This document shows, in pieces, positions 15,678-16,975 of a stretch of DNA of 16,975 nucleotides; position 1 is the first letter of the stretch; each line of letters opens with the position of its first letter. The DNA comes from Candidatus Omnitrophota bacterium (lineage in GTDB: Bacteria; NPL-UPA2; BS750m-G34). A program made the translations under genes and the position numbers. The DNA lies in assembly GCA_030640045.1 (NCBI GenBank), contig DAOWKF010000111.1:1-16975 (forward strand), read 5' to 3'. The notes under the pieces were generated by a model that was given only the letters and a program-made list of their open reading frames with translations, searched no databases and was not told the origin of the DNA.

Positions 15678-16148
15678 ATGGCAAATCAGCAACAGAATCC
15701 ATGGGTAATAGCAGGATTAATAGTAGTAATTATAGTTGCCTTGACATTTATGGTTAAGTCGACTATGCCTAAGCGCTATCGGCCGCCGGATGTTAACTGG
15801 ATCTGCGAAGATTGCGGGAATCAGTTTATTGAAGCTGCAGCTTCTTTCCCGTCAGAATGTCCCCAATGCGGTAGCACGGAAGTTGTCAGAAGCATAAAGT
15901 ATAAGTGCGAGAAATGCAGTAGTGTCTTTGAAGCTTATCGCACGAAGATGCCGAGATTGGATACTTCTAAAGAGGATCCTGAGGGCATGCCGCCTGAGAT
16001 GATAGAGGGACTGATTAAGAAGCCGGATGGGAAGTGGGTAAATCAGATGTCTAAGGAAGGAATGAAAATAATGGAGGAACTATCCTGTCCCAACTGCGGT
16101 AATAAAGATCGCGCTTTGCTAAAATATTCTCCTCTTGCTTCAAAGTGA
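15678..16148 (+). CDS. Membrane-anchored double zinc-ribbon protein, unknown function
   Basis: I do not recognise a named family. 156 residues: an N-terminal hydrophobic segment (about residues 8-26, WVIAGLIVVIIVALTFMV) followed by KST then basic residues, then a soluble part. It has four CXXC pairs: CEDC (43/46), CPQC (61/64), CEKC (77/80) and CPNC (137/140). The first two pairs, and probably the last two, would form zinc ribbons, the second with a 56-residue insert containing DTSKEDPEGMPPEMIEGL. The positive-inside rule would put the ribbons in the cytoplasm, as a tethered metal or nucleic-acid binding module. Start ATG is set by AGGAGGT 7 nt upstream; a GTG at 15669 sits inside that site. 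It is likely cotranscribed with the two tRNAs. Zinc binding is inferred from the cysteines. Confidence 0.75.
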   Translation: MANQQQNPWVIAGLIVVIIVALTFMVKSTMPKRYRPPDVNWICEDCGNQFIEAAASFPSECPQCGSTEVVRSIKYKCEKCSSVFEAYRTKMPRLDTSKEDPEGMPPEMIEGLIKKPDGKWVNQMSKEGMKIMEELSCPNCGNKDRALLKYSPLASK

Positions 16149-16172
16149 TAGATAGCGAAGGCTGAAGGCCCA

Positions 16173-16919
16173 GTGCTAAAATATATATTCCTGGGATTTA
16201 TTCAAGGTCTGACTGAATTTCTCCCGATAAGCAGTTCCGGGCACTTAATTATTCTCAAACGCTGGCTTAATATCGAAGGCGATAATCTAATTTTAAATAT
16301 TGTCCTTCACGTAGCGACACTTCTATCTGTAGTTGTTTTTTTCCGGCACGATATAAAAAAGTTTATTAAAAATTTGCCTCTATGGAAGAATGTCATAATT
16401 ACTACCGTTACCACAGCTCTTATAGCAATTTTATTTAAGAATACCTTTGAAAATTTTTTTACTCTAACCAGGGTATCAGCCATTGGGCTGGGGGTAACTT
16501 CTATTATTCTTTTCTCAACCTTCCGGCATACGAATGGTAAGAAAAAAATAAATGAGTTAAGTGTTATAGATGCAATCCTTGTAGGGATATTTCAGGCTAT
16601 AGCTATTATCCCGGGAATCTCTCGATCAGGAGCAACCATATGCCTCCAGCTCTGGCGCCGGATAGAAAGGCAGGATGCATTTCGTTATTCTTTTCTGGTC
16701 TCTATCCCTGCAATTATTGGCGCGTCGATTATGGAACTGCCGCGATTGGGATATATCTCAAACATAAATCCCCTTGCACTCACCGCAGGTTTTTTAACTG
16801 CATTTTTTACAGGCCTTATTGCTCTAAAAATTCTTCTTGTTATTATACAAAAGACGAGACTCCCATTTTTTGGATATTACTGCCTGATTATGGCTTCCCT
16901 GGCGTTTTTCACACTTTGA
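16173..16919 (+). CDS. uppP: Undecaprenyl-diphosphatase (UppP/BacA family)
   Basis: Integral membrane enzyme that dephosphorylates undecaprenyl diphosphate, recycling the lipid carrier for peptidoglycan and other polysaccharides; bacitracin resistance follows from overproduction in known cases. 248 residues, slightly shorter than the usual 260-290. Signature motifs GLTEFLPISSSGHL (about residues 12-25, with the conserved Glu, Ser and His) and IIPGISRSGATI (about 146-157, with the conserved Arg) are both intact. Several hydrophobic helices occur, for example VVVFF, IITTVTTALIAILF and LTAGFLTAFFTGLIALKILLV. Start is GTG at 16173, 24 nt after the preceding stop, with GAAGG upstream. Its stop lies inside the -35 of the next tRNA promoter. 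Confidence 0.95.
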   Translation: MLKYIFLGFIQGLTEFLPISSSGHLIILKRWLNIEGDNLILNIVLHVATLLSVVVFFRHDIKKFIKNLPLWKNVIITTVTTALIAILFKNTFENFFTLTRVSAIGLGVTSIILFSTFRHTNGKKKINELSVIDAILVGIFQAIAIIPGISRSGATICLQLWRRIERQDAFRYSFLVSIPAIIGASIMELPRLGYISNINPLALTAGFLTAFFTGLIALKILLVIIQKTRLPFFGYYCLIMASLAFFTL

Positions 16920-16944
16920 CACGAATATTTAGTTATGATATACT
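16916..16944 (+). promoter_or_regulatory. Strong sigma70-type promoter of the terminal tRNA
   Basis: Perfect TTGACA (16916-16921), a 17-nt spacer, and TATACT (16939-16944) preceded by TGA, an extended -10. The predicted start is near 16951, four bases before the tRNA. The uppP stop codon TGA (16917-16919) is part of the -35 box. It is the best promoter match in the window. Confidence 0.75.
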
Positions 16945-16954
16945 CGTCATTAGT

Positions 16955-16975
16955 GCGCCTGTAGCTCAATTGGAT
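16955..16975 (+). tRNA. tRNA gene, 5' end only (probably tRNA-Arg)
   Basis: The last 21 bases read GCGCCTG then TAGCTCAATTGGAT, the acceptor strand and start of the D arm of a tRNA, cut by the window end. The GCGCC start and GGAT in the D loop resemble tRNA-Arg, but the anticodon is not in view, so identity is a guess. Confidence 0.72.

Noticed and set aside
1..16975. CRISPR array, insertion sequence or prophage
   Set aside because: No regularly spaced repeats, transposase, integrase or phage structural genes were seen on either strand.

Overview
This is a gene-dense bacterial chromosome segment with moderate GC and no phage, transposase or CRISPR signal. It carries housekeeping metabolism, mainly the later part of de novo purine synthesis. 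The combination is what I would expect in a genome of the Omnitrophota/PVC type or another little-cultured anaerobe: a molybdopterin formate dehydrogenase, a purB-purH-purD-purE block running through a YrdC/phosphatase fusion into rpiB-glyA-dCMP deaminase-nrdR, plus two dispersed hairpin repeats. That placement is inference from memory of gene order and is weak.

Layout. Positions 2-3027 (+) hold the 3' part of a formate dehydrogenase alpha subunit and, 2 nt later, a metallo-beta-lactamase/beta-CASP nuclease. Positions 3024-4927 (-) hold purC, a serine tRNA 11 nt downstream of it, and an AT-rich gene of the DUF616 (TOD1/MUCI70-like) glycosyltransferase family. The short purC-purB intergenic region is divergent. 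It contains a 23-bp near-perfect palindrome sitting on the predicted purC promoter. From 5035 to 15388 (+) eleven genes in one direction are packed with overlaps or tiny gaps: purB, purH, purD, purE, a YrdC-LMW phosphatase fusion, rpiB, glyA, dCMP deaminase, nrdR and a large GT-B-like surface polysaccharide protein (ten annotated CDS from purB to the GT-B-like gene). From 15404 to the end there is a hairpin repeat, tRNA-Val, tRNA-Asp, a membrane-anchored zinc-ribbon protein, uppP, and the first 21 nt of a further tRNA behind a strong promoter.

How the genes fit together. PurE, PurC, PurB and PurH carry AIR to IMP, and PurD acts earlier on phosphoribosylamine and glycine. GlyA supplies glycine and one-carbon folate units, and RpiB supplies ribose 5-phosphate for PRPP. 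dCMP deaminase and NrdR extend the run into deoxynucleotide supply and ribonucleotide reductase control. UppP and the two glycosyltransferase-like genes point to envelope polysaccharide work around the nucleotide block.

I do not see a convincing new multi-gene defence or metabolic system. The points most worth checking are the palindrome/leaderless purC arrangement, the dispersed repeat that has become the glyA C-terminus and the ribosome-binding region of the next gene, the YrdC-phosphatase fusion, a tRNA-Val with C instead of U at position 33, and the tRNA-Ser wedged between purC and an apparently foreign glycosyltransferase gene.
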